Shown: positions 50,463-58,823, numbered from the stretch's first letter. The stretch: DNA of 64,000 bases from Bradyrhizobium diazoefficiens USDA 110 (GCF_000011365.1 NC_004463.1:8790001-8854000), one strand, 5' to 3'. A program made the numbers and translations. Notes: generated by a model from the sequence alone, not told the origin.

Positions 50463-51554
50463 TTAGTCGATTTCTTCGATCACGCGCCGCTCCTGCGGCT
50501 CGACGATGTAGGTGCGATTGTCGCGGTGGATGTAGCGGTACTCCCGCAGCGTCGGGGCATCGCGATAGACGTCCTCCGGGAAGGCTTCGATCTCGACGCT
50601 GTCGGGCACGCGTTCGCCTCTGCGGATCTCAGTCCGCACCGTGCTTCCCGTCGTCGTCGTCCGCCGTTCGGCCGGCGCCGCCCGCACGTGCTTGCGTACG
50701 GTCTCACGATCGCGGTCGCTGAAGGTCACCTTGCGCTGCTCGCGTGGTGCCGGCGCGGCCGCCGTCGATCGTCCCGAGTAGGGCATGGTGGCGACGATCT
50801 GATAGCTCGAGGGATCGACGATCACGATCTCGTCGCGGACCAGGACGAAGTTGTAGCCCCTGTACTGCGGAACGATTTCGATGACGTCGGCGGGAAGTGG
50901 CTGAAGGCGCACGTCGCGCGGAATGGCCGTACCTACTGACACCGAGAAATTGACGTTGGTGAGAGGCTGCACGTTCAGGTGCGAGACGGATTCGCTGACG
51001 CGGGTCCGCTGCGTATCGTTGAGTTGGATCGAAACATTGGTCCGATCCGACCCGGTTCGCCCGGCCGCATTCTGCTGGGTGTCCTGCCGCTGCGCGGAGG
51101 GGTTCGACGAATTGCCAGAGGCCGGCGTCTGTTGGGCCTGGTTTGTGCCTGTGGACGGCGCCGGATTGGTCGACTGCTGCTGGTTGGCCGTCGGCTGGCC
51201 GGACTGGGTCTGGCTGGCCGTAGCCGGCTGCTGAGCGCCCGTCGACGTGTTGGTGCTGACGCCGTTCGTGCCCGTCGAGTTCTGATTGGTGCGGCTGCTG
51301 TCGGTGGCGGTGTTTTGCTGCGCCTGAGTAGTCGTCGACGCGGACGGGGTCTGGGTCGAGGCGGACGGAGGCGAGGCCTGCGACTGCGTCGACGTCGTGG
51401 TCGAGGGATTGGATGTCGGTGGTGTCGACGTGGATTTTTCGGTCTGCTGCGCCGAGGGGCTCGCGCTCGGGACGTCCTTCGAATTGTTCTGCGCGAAAGC
51501 TGCGGTCGAAATCAGAATGGCTGCGGTCGTGGTCATCAACTGGCGTTTGATCAT
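50463..51554 (-). CDS. secreted DUF1236 protein with long Ser/Thr/Gln-rich region
   Basis: A 363-residue exported protein. The signal peptide MIKRQLMTTTAAILISTAAF is followed by a ~150-residue low-complexity Ser/Thr/Gln/Asn/Pro region, then NVSIQLNDTQRTRVSESVSH, a DUF1236 unit (VGTAIPRDVRLQPLPADVIE, IVPQYRGYNFVLVRDEIVIV) and a second DUF1236 unit near the end (VPDSVEIEAFPEDVYRDAPT). DUF1236 is typical of rhizobial envelope proteins of unknown role. An EcfG-like promoter is 30 bp upstream. Confidence 0.9.
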   Translation of the reverse strand: MIKRQLMTTTAAILISTAAFAQNNSKDVPSASPSAQQTEKSTSTPPTSNPSTTTSTQSQASPPSASTQTPSASTTTQAQQNTATDSSRTNQNSTGTNGVSTNTSTGAQQPATASQTQSGQPTANQQQSTNPAPSTGTNQAQQTPASGNSSNPSAQRQDTQQNAAGRTGSDRTNVSIQLNDTQRTRVSESVSHLNVQPLTNVNFSVSVGTAIPRDVRLQPLPADVIEIVPQYRGYNFVLVRDEIVIVDPSSYQIVATMPYSGRSTAAAPAPREQRKVTFSDRDRETVRKHVRAAPAERRTTTTGSTVRTEIRRGERVPDSVEIEAFPEDVYRDAPTLREYRYIHRDNRTYIVEPQERRVIEEID

Positions 51555-51583
51555 GGTGTGTCTCCAACAAAAAAGCGCACACC

Positions 51584-51608
51584 AACCGCACGTCCGGACA
51601 ATCGTTCC
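51584..51608 (-). promoter_or_regulatory. EcfG-like promoter of the DUF1236 gene
   Basis: GGAAC at 51608-51604, 17 bases, GTT at 51586-51584 on the minus strand, preceded by G rather than C. Confidence 0.6.
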
Positions 51609-51682
51609 CGAGATCGGGAAAAAGTGGCATTTCTCAGGAGGGAACCCTTGGGAGCTGTCGGCCGGGGTTGCTGGCGACGTCC

Positions 51683-52113
51683 CTACTGAGGCGGGATCTC
51701 GCCATTCCGGCTCGCTTCCTGCTGCTGAGAAGCCTTGCGATGATGTCGCCTCTCCCGCCCCTTCGCGCGGCGCTCCACTCGCAGTTTCCGGCGCTCCTCG
51801 CGCAACTCCCGCCTTGTCTTCGGACGTTCCTCCGTCTGCGCTTCCGATTGAGCCTGCGGCGCAAGCTGCGTCTGCTGCGCCTTCTCCTGAGAGAGGTCGA
51901 CCGCGAGGACCGGCGTTGGAGCGACGGGCTCGGATGTTGCGGGAAGAGCGACGCGCACTGCGGGCGTGGGCGCGGTCGCCTGATGTTCGATGCGGGCCGG
52001 TCGTACCTGCTTCGATGCCGAACTTGCGAACAGCGCGCCGCCTCCTAACCAACGGCGATGATGGCGATGGCCGTTGCCGCGCCGGCAAGAAAGAATCGCA
52101 GCTTGGCTGACAT
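51683..52113 (-). pseudogene. small exported-protein gene, frameshifted
   Basis: The ATG at 52113 opens MSAKLRFFLAGAATAIAIIA, VG and then TAG at about 52046. In the next frame the protein continues GGALFASSASKQVRPARIEH, QATAPTPAVRVALPATSEPV and ends in a basic coiled tail (RRELREERRKLRVERRAKGR) at 51683. A hydrophobic anchor, Pro/Ala linker and basic tail would make a ~140-residue envelope protein. A short insertion at the TTAGGAG segment explains the break. Confidence 0.65.
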
Positions 52114-52349
52114 GGGCCCCTCCAGGTTTCGTCCAAGCGAACGCGCAAAGTCGAACAAGGTTGCGGCCCGGATCGGCTGGAAACGGGGCGAGATTGATCG
52201 GCTTATTGCGCCGAAGACGTTCGCTTCGCGGCCGCTGCGCGGCGCAACCTCGATGTGTAGCACTGCTTTGACGGTTGCTGACCTCGGGACGTTCTCGACG
52301 TGATTTGCCGACACGACTTCACTGTAGGTCGCAAGGGGGCGGGTAGACC

Positions 52350-52480
52350 GCGGTGGTCGCCAGCGGCGACGAGCTCGCGAGACGGTCCGCGACCGAGCAG
52401 CGACTGTCTCTTCTTGTCCGGGAACTCGAGCATCGGATCAAGAACAGCCTCGCTACCGTTCAGGCGCTGGCGCAAGACCC
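52350..52480 (+). pseudogene. HWE/HisKA_2 histidine kinase fragment
   Basis: One frame carries TEQRLSLLVRELEHRIKNSL, ATVQALAQ: the dimerisation and phospho-acceptor box of an HWE or HisKA_2 kinase, including the His. There is no ATPase domain after it and no sensor before it. It is not a close copy of the 30917 kinase, whose box reads REMSHRIKNLF, so it derives from a different gene. Confidence 0.7.
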
Positions 52481-52557
52481 GCACGGAAGCCGAAGCCGGG
52501 ATGAAGACCATCAAGGTCTGCTCCTCCAACTAACCACAGCAATTGAAGGAGACGAAC

Positions 52558-52638
52558 ATGCCCGTCCTCATTCTGTGGGCCGTGCCGGCCGTCCTTTTCG
52601 TCGGCGGCGGCATCTACCTCATCGGTCACATGAACTGA
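52558..52638 (+). CDS. 26-residue membrane peptide
   Basis: ATG at 52558 with AAGGAG six bases upstream encodes MPVLILWAVPAVLFVGGGIY, LIGHMN: a single membrane helix filling nearly the whole peptide. The strong ribosome site supports translation. It follows the kinase fragment and may have been co-transcribed with it. Confidence 0.5.
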   Translation: MPVLILWAVPAVLFVGGGIYLIGHMN

Positions 52639-52716
52639 TCGCAGCCGTGACGGTGGAGAGGCTCGCCGAAATCGGCGATCTCTCCTCCGTAGCCCGCGTC
52701 CTAGACGTCTCGGCAG

Positions 52717-53079
52717 CTACGCTGCCCTGGAGCCAAGGCCGCTAAGGGGCATGCAGCGCGTCCTGCTGATCCGTCCGACATCGTCGAACCAGAATTTTGT
52801 CCGCACGCTGGTGCCGTCGTAATTCCCGTAGTCCAGGATGACGCAATCACCCTCGGGAAGCACCTCGTGGAGCTCGAAGGCCGAGGGCGTCGCGGCCTGC
52901 AGCTTGCCGGGCCAATAGCGAAGCAGGCCGCTTCGGCCAACGAAACGTCCGCCGTCGCAGCAATCGAGCGTCGCCCGATCGGCGTAGAGTTCCAAAAGAT
53001 CCGCCAGGCGTCGCTGGCGGCATGCATCAAGCCAATCGATTACGATCCCGATGGGATCGAACTCATCCGAACCAGACAT
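52717..53079 (-). CDS. NTF2/SnoaL-like protein
   Basis: A 120-residue protein with the cone-shaped NTF2-like pattern: IVIDWLDACRQRRLADLLEL, YADRATLDCCDGGRFVGRSG, LLRYWPGKLQAA, DCVILDYGNYDGTSVRTKFW, FDDVGRISRTRC. These bind or convert small ligands. No partner gene suggests the substrate. The start is the ATG at 53079. Confidence 0.8.
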   Translation of the reverse strand: MSGSDEFDPIGIVIDWLDACRQRRLADLLELYADRATLDCCDGGRFVGRSGLLRYWPGKLQAATPSAFELHEVLPEGDCVILDYGNYDGTSVRTKFWFDDVGRISRTRCMPLSGLGSRAA

Positions 53080-53415
53080 GTTCCACCTCGCGCACTTGTC
53101 CCCGGTGGCGCGGTTTGCTTAGGCCGGGCGCGTTGAACGCTGCATGAACCGCCGGTTCTGCTCCCGTTTAGGATCTTTCGATCTGCTGGCTCGAGACGGA
53201 AGATAGCAACGCTCGTTCGTGCGTCCGTTATCGCGCGAAAGCTCGACTCCGCCACGACGGTCGCTCCCGGAAGGAAGAAATTCGGAGCTTGCAAGACGGT
53301 GTCGCTTCGATCTGGCGCCGTCCTTTTATCGGTTGATTTCGAACCATGTACGCCCACGCGACGTTCCTGTCGTACAAATCGAGGAAACTCAGGTGAAGAG
53401 TAAGGAAAATCGATC
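53080..53415. other. intergenic region with possible EcfG-like box
   Basis: About 335 bases without a gene. A one-mismatch box CGAAC-N17-CGTT lies near 53340-53365 on the plus strand, about 50 bp before the response-regulator gene. Nothing else is recognised. Confidence 0.4.
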
Positions 53416-54036
53416 ATGCGGGTGCTGATCGTCGAAGACCATCCTGTGGTCATATCGGGGTGCCGCGCCCTTTTCGCATCCGACCCCTCCGTCGAGATCG
53501 ACGAGGCCGCGGATGCGAAGGCGGGCCATCGCGCTTACCTTCACAAGCACCCCGACGTGACCGTTGTGGACGTCAGGCTCCCCGACCTGACGGGTTTCGA
53601 ACTGACGCGCCGGATCCGCAAGGACGACCCGGCCGCACGGATTGTTATGCTTAGCGTGAGCGACGATCCGGCCTTCGTGGCGCGCGCCGTCGAAATGGGC
53701 ATCCAAGGATACGTGTCAAAGAGCGATGATCCCAGGATCCTTGCAAAGGCGATCCGGAAGGTCGCGGCGGGTGAGCGCTTCGTCTCGCCACGCCTCGCCG
53801 AAGCGACGACCTTCGCGGGCGCGGCGATCAAGGCCAGCCCCTTGACCCAGATGAGCGCACGCGAGCTCGAAATATTGCGGCTGTTGGGGCGGGGCGACCG
53901 GATATCGGAAGTCGCAGCCGAACTCGGGATCTCCTACAAGACGGTCGCAAACATCACCTCGGCGCTCAAGACCAAGCTGGGCGCCAAGAGCCACTCGGAC
54001 CTCGTCCGGATTGCGGTCGAGATCGACCTGAGCTGA
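53416..54036 (+). CDS. NarL/FixJ-type response regulator
   Basis: A 206-residue regulator. The receiver domain has acidic pocket VEDHPV, phospho-Asp in VTVVDVRLPDLTGF, Ser in MLSVSDD and Lys in YVSKSDDP. A LuxR-type helix-turn-helix follows at about residues 140-200 (LTQMSARELEILRLLGRGDR, ISEVAAELGISYKTVANITS). No kinase is adjacent. Its DNA target is unknown. Confidence 0.92.
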   Translation: MRVLIVEDHPVVISGCRALFASDPSVEIDEAADAKAGHRAYLHKHPDVTVVDVRLPDLTGFELTRRIRKDDPAARIVMLSVSDDPAFVARAVEMGIQGYVSKSDDPRILAKAIRKVAAGERFVSPRLAEATTFAGAAIKASPLTQMSARELEILRLLGRGDRISEVAAELGISYKTVANITSALKTKLGAKSHSDLVRIAVEIDLS

Positions 54037-54048
54037 CGAAGCCGCGAC

Positions 54049-54360
54049 TCAACTCGTCCCTTCACGAAGCCGCCGGAACGACGAGGCGATCCATGCGCGC
54101 ACAACGAGGACCGTCGCCCAAAGCGTCGCGAACCACCGAATGGTCAGCAGCTTCGGCTTGACTATGACGAAGAGCCGTTCGACCAGAACGAGGCTGAGCA
54201 GATAGCACGCCGCGATCATGACCGTGCCCGCGATCCAGTGACCTTCGCCGGCAACCGCGACTGCGACCAGTTTCAATGGCTCTACCGTCGCCGTCGGCAC
54301 CGCCAACAAAAGCAGCGATTGGTAGGGTCCGAGATTTTCGATCCGTTGTCTGAGGCTCAT
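54049..54360 (-). CDS. small membrane protein, paralogue of 58041
   Basis: A 103-residue protein starting MSLRQRIENLGPYQSLLLLA, with hydrophobic segments TATVEPLKLVAVAVAG, WIAGTVMIAACYLLSLVLVE and RWFATLWATVLVVRAWI. The motif LGPYQSxxLxAVPxxxxEPxK and VERLFxxxKxKLL are shared with the 58041 protein. The ATG at 54360 follows AGGAGC. A perfect EcfG-type promoter reads into it from the shared upstream region with the PRC-barrel gene. Confidence 0.8.
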   Translation of the reverse strand: MSLRQRIENLGPYQSLLLLAVPTATVEPLKLVAVAVAGEGHWIAGTVMIAACYLLSLVLVERLFVIVKPKLLTIRWFATLWATVLVVRAWIASSFRRLREGTS

Positions 54361-54381
54361 CAGCAGCTCCTGGCCTACTTC

Positions 54382-54407
54382 AACGGCGCAACGAACGGCG
54401 ACGTTCC
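54382..54407 (-). promoter_or_regulatory. EcfG-type promoter of the 54360 gene
   Basis: Minus-strand GGAAC (54407-54403), 17 bases, CGTT (54385-54382): perfect match. Its -35 box lies 6 bp from the -35 box of the divergent promoter at 54414. Confidence 0.8.
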
Positions 54408-54413
54408 ATCGTC

Positions 54414-54438
54414 GGAACATTTGCCACTTTATCCCGTT
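54414..54438 (+). promoter_or_regulatory. EcfG-type promoter of the PRC-barrel gene
   Basis: GGAAC 54414-54418, 16 bases, CGTT 54435-54438: perfect match, 33 bp before the ATG at 54472. It is arranged back to back with the promoter at 54382. Confidence 0.85.
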
Positions 54439-54471
54439 GGATCGGATCATTATGGATCGAGGAGTTCGGGT

Positions 54472-54867
54472 ATGAAGAAAGGTCTCGCAACCGGATGTCT
54501 GCTGGCTGCAACGATGGCAACCAGTGCAGTCGCCGCGACCGCTGTGCTGACCGCGGCGCCGACCGAAAGTTGGACGGTGACGAACTACTACAAGCAGGCC
54601 GTTTACGACCCTAAGGAGAGCAAAATCGGCGATATCGACGACGTCCTCGTCGACAAGGCGGGCAAGATCACCGGACTGGTGATCGGGGTTGGCGGATTTC
54701 TCGGCGTCGGCGAGAAGGATGTCATCGTGCCGTTCACCGCGGTCAAGACCGCCAAAAAGAACGACAAGTGGTGGCTGACCCTCGACGAAACCAAGGACGG
54801 CCTGAAGGGCGCCCTTGGTTTCAAGTACGATCGAGCCAGCACGACCTGGGTGCCGGAAAAGAAATAG
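54472..54867 (+). CDS. exported PRC-barrel protein
   Basis: A 131-residue protein. The signal peptide MKKGLATGCLLAATMATSAV is followed by a PRC-barrel domain (VYDPKESKIGDIDDVLVDKA, GKITGLVIGVGGFLGVGEKD, VIVPFTAVKTAKKNDKWWLT). Exported PRC-barrel proteins are classic members of the general stress response of rhizobia and are thought to act at the envelope. GGAG is 8 bp before the ATG. Confidence 0.92.
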   Translation: MKKGLATGCLLAATMATSAVAATAVLTAAPTESWTVTNYYKQAVYDPKESKIGDIDDVLVDKAGKITGLVIGVGGFLGVGEKDVIVPFTAVKTAKKNDKWWLTLDETKDGLKGALGFKYDRASTTWVPEKK

Positions 54868-55047
54868 TCAGTTGGTTCGTCACAGAGAGCGAGCCGGACT
54901 TTGAGGCTCGCTCTCCGATCTGGAGGGGTGCCTCGACGCATTGGCGCACCCTGCAACCCTCCGCTTCCACGCCATCTACCGACCCAGGTAATCCGATTCC
55001 GGCGAGGCGCTTTCCGCTTCTCGGCGCAACCAGTGATGTAGGGAAAC

Positions 55048-56211
55048 GTGGGACGAGCAAATCCGAGCGTGAGTCGAAAGAAGCCGGACGAATCCGGATC
55101 GGTGGATTCCAAGGAGAAGGCCCGGGCGAAACCGGGGCATAAGCCGTTGCCGCTTGGATCGGACGCACGCAAGAATGCGCGCGTCGTGTTCGCTCTGGCG
55201 ATCGTCGCACTCTCCCTTTGGACCGCGGCGGGCTTCCTCTCCGCGTTGATATGGGCAACCATACTGGCCATTGCTCTGTGGCCCCTGTACGTAGCATTCG
55301 CAAATCGCGTGATGTCGGGCCCGTCCGGCTGGAGCGCGTTCGCATTCACCTGCTTCGTTGCCGTCATCCTGTTCACGCCGATGGCTCTTGCGATCTATCA
55401 GGTCGCACAGCAGAGCGGGGAGATCGCGGCTTGGCTAAAGAAGGCCCGCGAGAGCGGCATCGAGGTGCCGGATTGGATCGCCCGCCTGCCGATTGCGGCG
55501 GAGATCGCGCAGCAGTGGTGGCGCGCCAACCTTTCGGATCCGCAGGCGGCGACCGGCTGGTTGAAAGCGATCAGCGCCGATAACGCGTCGGATCTCTTCA
55601 ATAGTTTGGGAGGCCAGTTGCTGCATCGCATGTTCATGCTGCTCTTTTCCCTGGTCGCGCTCTTCGTCCTGCTCAGCAACGGCCGATCCGTCGCGAGCCG
55701 ATTCCTGGAAACGAGCGAAAGAATCCTTGGCCATCCCGGCGAAGGCGTGGTCGAGAAAATTGTCGATTCCATCCGCGGCACGGTGAACGGCACCGTCGTG
55801 GTCGCGGTCGGCGAAGGGCTGTTGATTGGCGTCGGTTATCTCGTTGCGGGCGTGCCGAACGCCGTCATGTTCACCATATTCACCACCGCTTTCGCGATGC
55901 TCCCTTTCGGTGCCTGGGCGGCATTTTCTGCGGCGGCGCTGACCTTGATATCGAACGGAAACGAGGCCGCGGCGGCGGGCGTCTTCTGCTGGGGAGCGGT
56001 GATCATGCTCGCCGGTGATCATTTTGTATGGCCCGTGCTGGTAGGTGGTTCGGCTCGCTTGCCCTTTCTGTTCGCTTTCGTCGGCATCTTCGGCGGCCTG
56101 GCAGCCTTCGGACTCATCGGCCTATTCCTCGGGCCGGTCGTCATGGCGGCCCTGTTGACGGTGTGGCGTGAATGGGTCTTCCGACCCGTCGCGGCGACAC
56201 AGTTCGACTAG
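55048..56211 (+). CDS. AI-2E/PerM family transporter
   Basis: A 387-residue inner-membrane protein. Membrane helices include VFALAIVALSLWTAAGFLSA, IWATILAIALWPLYVAF, AFAFTCFVAVILFTPMALAI, MLLFSLVALFVLLSNGRSVA and a C-terminal cluster with VWPVLVGGSARLPFLF and GLFLGPVVMAALLTVW. The last stretch is the AI-2E family signature. It exports small molecules or drives Na/H antiport depending on the member. The likely start is the GTG at 55048, giving a 45-residue hydrophilic lead. Confidence 0.9.
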   Translation: MGRANPSVSRKKPDESGSVDSKEKARAKPGHKPLPLGSDARKNARVVFALAIVALSLWTAAGFLSALIWATILAIALWPLYVAFANRVMSGPSGWSAFAFTCFVAVILFTPMALAIYQVAQQSGEIAAWLKKARESGIEVPDWIARLPIAAEIAQQWWRANLSDPQAATGWLKAISADNASDLFNSLGGQLLHRMFMLLFSLVALFVLLSNGRSVASRFLETSERILGHPGEGVVEKIVDSIRGTVNGTVVVAVGEGLLIGVGYLVAGVPNAVMFTIFTTAFAMLPFGAWAAFSAAALTLISNGNEAAAAGVFCWGAVIMLAGDHFVWPVLVGGSARLPFLFAFVGIFGGLAAFGLIGLFLGPVVMAALLTVWREWVFRPVAATQFD

Positions 56212-56295
56212 TCGGAGCAGCGGTATCTCTGCGTGGCGACGGCATACGGCCGCGGCCCACGTCCGGCGCCAGCTTGGTAAGATTGCTTATGGGTT

Positions 56296-56410
56296 CTGAA
56301 GGCGAGGGGAATCGCTGCCGGGCAAAAGCCTATTCTCGGGCCGCCGACAGTCTAGCGGCCTTCGTCCTCCCCTCTTGACGTGCCCATCGCCGAAGGCCGG
56401 CTCGCCATCG
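56296..56410 (+). pseudogene. polX 5' fragment
   Basis: About 115 bp that match the polX gene from its codons ~25-60 (19040-19150): the stretch coding for RAKAYSRAADSLAA is nearly identical, then a frameshift leads to traces of DVLIAEDRL. Nothing of the rest of polX follows. It is evidence of a lost second polX. Confidence 0.8.
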
Positions 56411-56475
56411 GCGCGCGAAGAGGGACTCTTTCGCAGTCGAATCCCGGCCCTTCGTGACCTCGTTGTCGCGCGTAC

Positions 56476-56500
56476 GGAACATTCCGGTCGGACACAGGTT
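56476..56500 (+). promoter_or_regulatory. EcfG-like promoter of the TAXI gene
   Basis: GGAAC 56476-56480, 17 bases, GTT 56498-56500, preceded by G. It is 66 bp before the ATG at 56566, somewhat further than at other genes. Confidence 0.5.
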
Positions 56501-56565
56501 CGCCCAAGTTCCCAGCGGCGAACCTGGAGCTCCCAAGCAGGGTTTTGTTCGCGTAGGTTCTGCTG

Positions 56566-57969
56566 ATGTCACCGTCCGATTACTCAGTCAGGAATGCTCA
56601 CGATCGACGCCAACGAAGGCTATTGATCGTGCTGGCTCTGGGATTTGTTGTTTTCGGTTCCGCAGCGACCGCCCTCTTCTACGTCTTGCAGCCCGAGACC
56701 CTCCGGATCGCCGTCGGACCCGCAGGCAGCGACGATCATCAGGTGGTCCAAGCGATGGCCGAGGCTTTCGAAGAGGAGAGCAGGATGGTCAAGCTCTCCC
56801 CCATCACGACGGAAGGAGCGGCCGAATCCTTGGCTTTGCTTGGCGTCGGCAAAGCCGACCTGGCAATCGGTCGCGGCGACCTTGGCATGCCTGCCGACGC
56901 GCAGACACTGGCCGTCCTGCGGAAGAACTACGTCGTGCTTTGGTCGCCCTCCGGGAGACCGGGCAAAAACTCCAAAAAGGCCACCGGCAGAATCGGAGAA
57001 ATCGCCGATCTGGCGGGTCGCAAAGTCGGCATTATAGGACGGACCGGAGCTAACCTCGCACTCCTGCGGACGATTCTGGTGGGCTCCGGAGTCGAGCCGG
57101 ACAAGGTAGCGACGGTCCAATTCGGGACCGAAGATATCGAAAAACTTGCGCAAGACGCCACCCTCGATGCCTATCTCGCCGTCGGCCCGCTCGACAGCAA
57201 GATCACTGCCGCCGCGATCGCGGCGACTTCGCGATCGCGCGGAGCTCCGAAGTTCCTTCCAGTCGAAGCATCCGAGGCGATCGCTCTGAAGAACGCCCGC
57301 TACGAAGCCGAGGAAATTCCGGGCAGTGTCTTCAACGCGAAACCGGCCTGGCCCGAGGACAAGGTCGACACCATCAGCGTCAACCATCTCATCCTTGCCA
57401 GAAAAGAACTTTCAGAAGCAAAGGCGGCGGCCTTCTACCGGCAGCTTTTCGCTGTTCGCGACTCGATCGCGCAACGTGTCGCCGGCGCCGCGCACATCAC
57501 GAAGCCCGAGACGGAGAAGGAGGCGGAGCCCTCCGTGCATCGGGGCGCCGCGGCGGTCATTAACGGGACCGAGCGGACCTTTCTGGACAAGTACAGCGAC
57601 TACTTCTGGTTTGCCTTGCTTCTTCTTTCCGGGATCGGTTCGGCCGCCGCCTGGCTGCGTCGCTATCTGAATCGGGACGACCGGGACGACACCACCAGCC
57701 ATCGCAACCGGATTCTCGCCGTGGTCTCGGAGCTTCGCAATGCCGGGTCGGAACAGGACATTCTAACATCGCAACAGGAAGTCGACGCGATTATCGGCGA
57801 AACCCTGAAGTGCTACGATGATGGAGCGATCGAACAAGATGACCTGACCGCATTCGGACTGGTTCTTGAACTGTTCGATCATGCCGTCGCCGAACGGCGA
57901 ACGACGCTGCAGAGCGACCCCGCCGATCAGGCAAAATCTCCGGGTCCAACCCTTGCCTCCCGCCGGTAG
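56566..57969 (+). CDS. TAXI-family TRAP solute-binding protein, membrane-anchored
   Basis: A 467-residue protein. Membrane helix 1 (RLLIVLALGFVVFGSAATAL, FYVL) is followed by the periplasmic TAXI binding domain (TLRIAVGPAGSDDHQVVQAM, GKADLAIGRGDLGM, VGIIGRTGANLALLRTIL, DAYLAVGPLDS). Helix 2 (YFWFALLLLSGIGSAAAWL) leads to a cytosolic tail with helices. There are no TRAP permease genes nearby, so it may act as a sensor or scaffold rather than in uptake. Such two-helix TAXI proteins occur as orphans in rhizobia. Confidence 0.85.
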   Translation: MSPSDYSVRNAHDRRQRRLLIVLALGFVVFGSAATALFYVLQPETLRIAVGPAGSDDHQVVQAMAEAFEEESRMVKLSPITTEGAAESLALLGVGKADLAIGRGDLGMPADAQTLAVLRKNYVVLWSPSGRPGKNSKKATGRIGEIADLAGRKVGIIGRTGANLALLRTILVGSGVEPDKVATVQFGTEDIEKLAQDATLDAYLAVGPLDSKITAAAIAATSRSRGAPKFLPVEASEAIALKNARYEAEEIPGSVFNAKPAWPEDKVDTISVNHLILARKELSEAKAAAFYRQLFAVRDSIAQRVAGAAHITKPETEKEAEPSVHRGAAAVINGTERTFLDKYSDYFWFALLLLSGIGSAAAWLRRYLNRDDRDDTTSHRNRILAVVSELRNAGSEQDILTSQQEVDAIIGETLKCYDDGAIEQDDLTAFGLVLELFDHAVAERRTTLQSDPADQAKSPGPTLASRR

Positions 57970-58040
57970 GCGCCCCCGGCAGGACTCCTCGCGGAACGTC
58001 TTGGCTTCGTGCGCCTTGCCTTCTCAGGTCGGAGGATCAA

Positions 58041-58556
58041 ATGGCGCGCTTCTGGACTATACCAATCTTCGGTATCGCTACCGTCTATTTCACCGTCGAT
58101 GCGCTGTTCTCGGCCGTCACGGGACCGATCGCCGCTTGGCTCGGCAAAAAGAGGCTGCTGGAACGGGTTCGGCGTTGGGTAACGTCGTTGGGGCCCTATC
58201 AGTCCTTCGCCCTATTTGCGGTGCCCGTCGTCATATTGGAGCCAGCCAAGCCGCTCAGTGCCTATCTGCTCGGTACGGGCCATTTTCTCCCGGGAGCGAT
58301 CGTCTTCATTGCCGCGGAAGTCCTGAAGTTGACCGTCGTCGAAAGACTTTTTCATCTGAACAAGAAGAAACTACTGTCGATCCCTCTCTTCGCCTGGGGG
58401 TACGGATATTGGCGACGAATGATGGATTATCTGGAGTCCACCGCGGCATGGCGGACGTCTCGCCGAATGCTCTCTGAAGCTCTGGAGCTGATCGGGAATC
58501 TGAAGTCGAGACTGCAATCCCAATTCCGTTCTGCCGGGGCGAGGCGGCTCAAGTAG
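58041..58556 (+). CDS. small membrane protein, paralogue of 54049
   Basis: A 171-residue protein. An N-terminal helix (IPIFGIATVYFTVDALFSAV) is followed by the shared core LGPYQSFALFAVPVVILEPA, KPLSAYLLGTGHFLPGAIVF, IAAEVLKLTVVERLFHLNKK, KLL and a basic tail. It has about 65 residues more than its paralogue. GGAGG precedes the ATG. The function is unknown; both copies sit in this stress region. Confidence 0.8.
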   Translation: MARFWTIPIFGIATVYFTVDALFSAVTGPIAAWLGKKRLLERVRRWVTSLGPYQSFALFAVPVVILEPAKPLSAYLLGTGHFLPGAIVFIAAEVLKLTVVERLFHLNKKKLLSIPLFAWGYGYWRRMMDYLESTAAWRTSRRMLSEALELIGNLKSRLQSQFRSAGARRLK

Positions 58557-58823
58557 GCGGCGCCTCACCGCGACGAGCGGGCTCGGTCGTCGGTTTGGGA
58601 GCAGTCGCTCAAGAAGCACCGGGCGGCCTTCCGCAAGCGTCGTCGTATGATCGGCTGCCCACTGGTTGATGAGCCGCCGGTCGCGCGGCGAGGAGGAAAG
58701 GATCACCCATCCCGATCCTCCGCCCTCCACCTTGTTTCCGAGATGCCGCTGATCGAGTTCGGATCGAACGGCAACGGCCTGGTTTCGTAAAGAAACAGGC
58801 GGCTCCTTCGGTCGATCTTTGGC

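Noticed and set aside
58371-58730. Minus-strand frame of 119 codons after the 58041 gene
   Set aside because: Overlaps the conserved 3' end of the 58041 gene and has no recognisable start or domain; kept out for lack of support.
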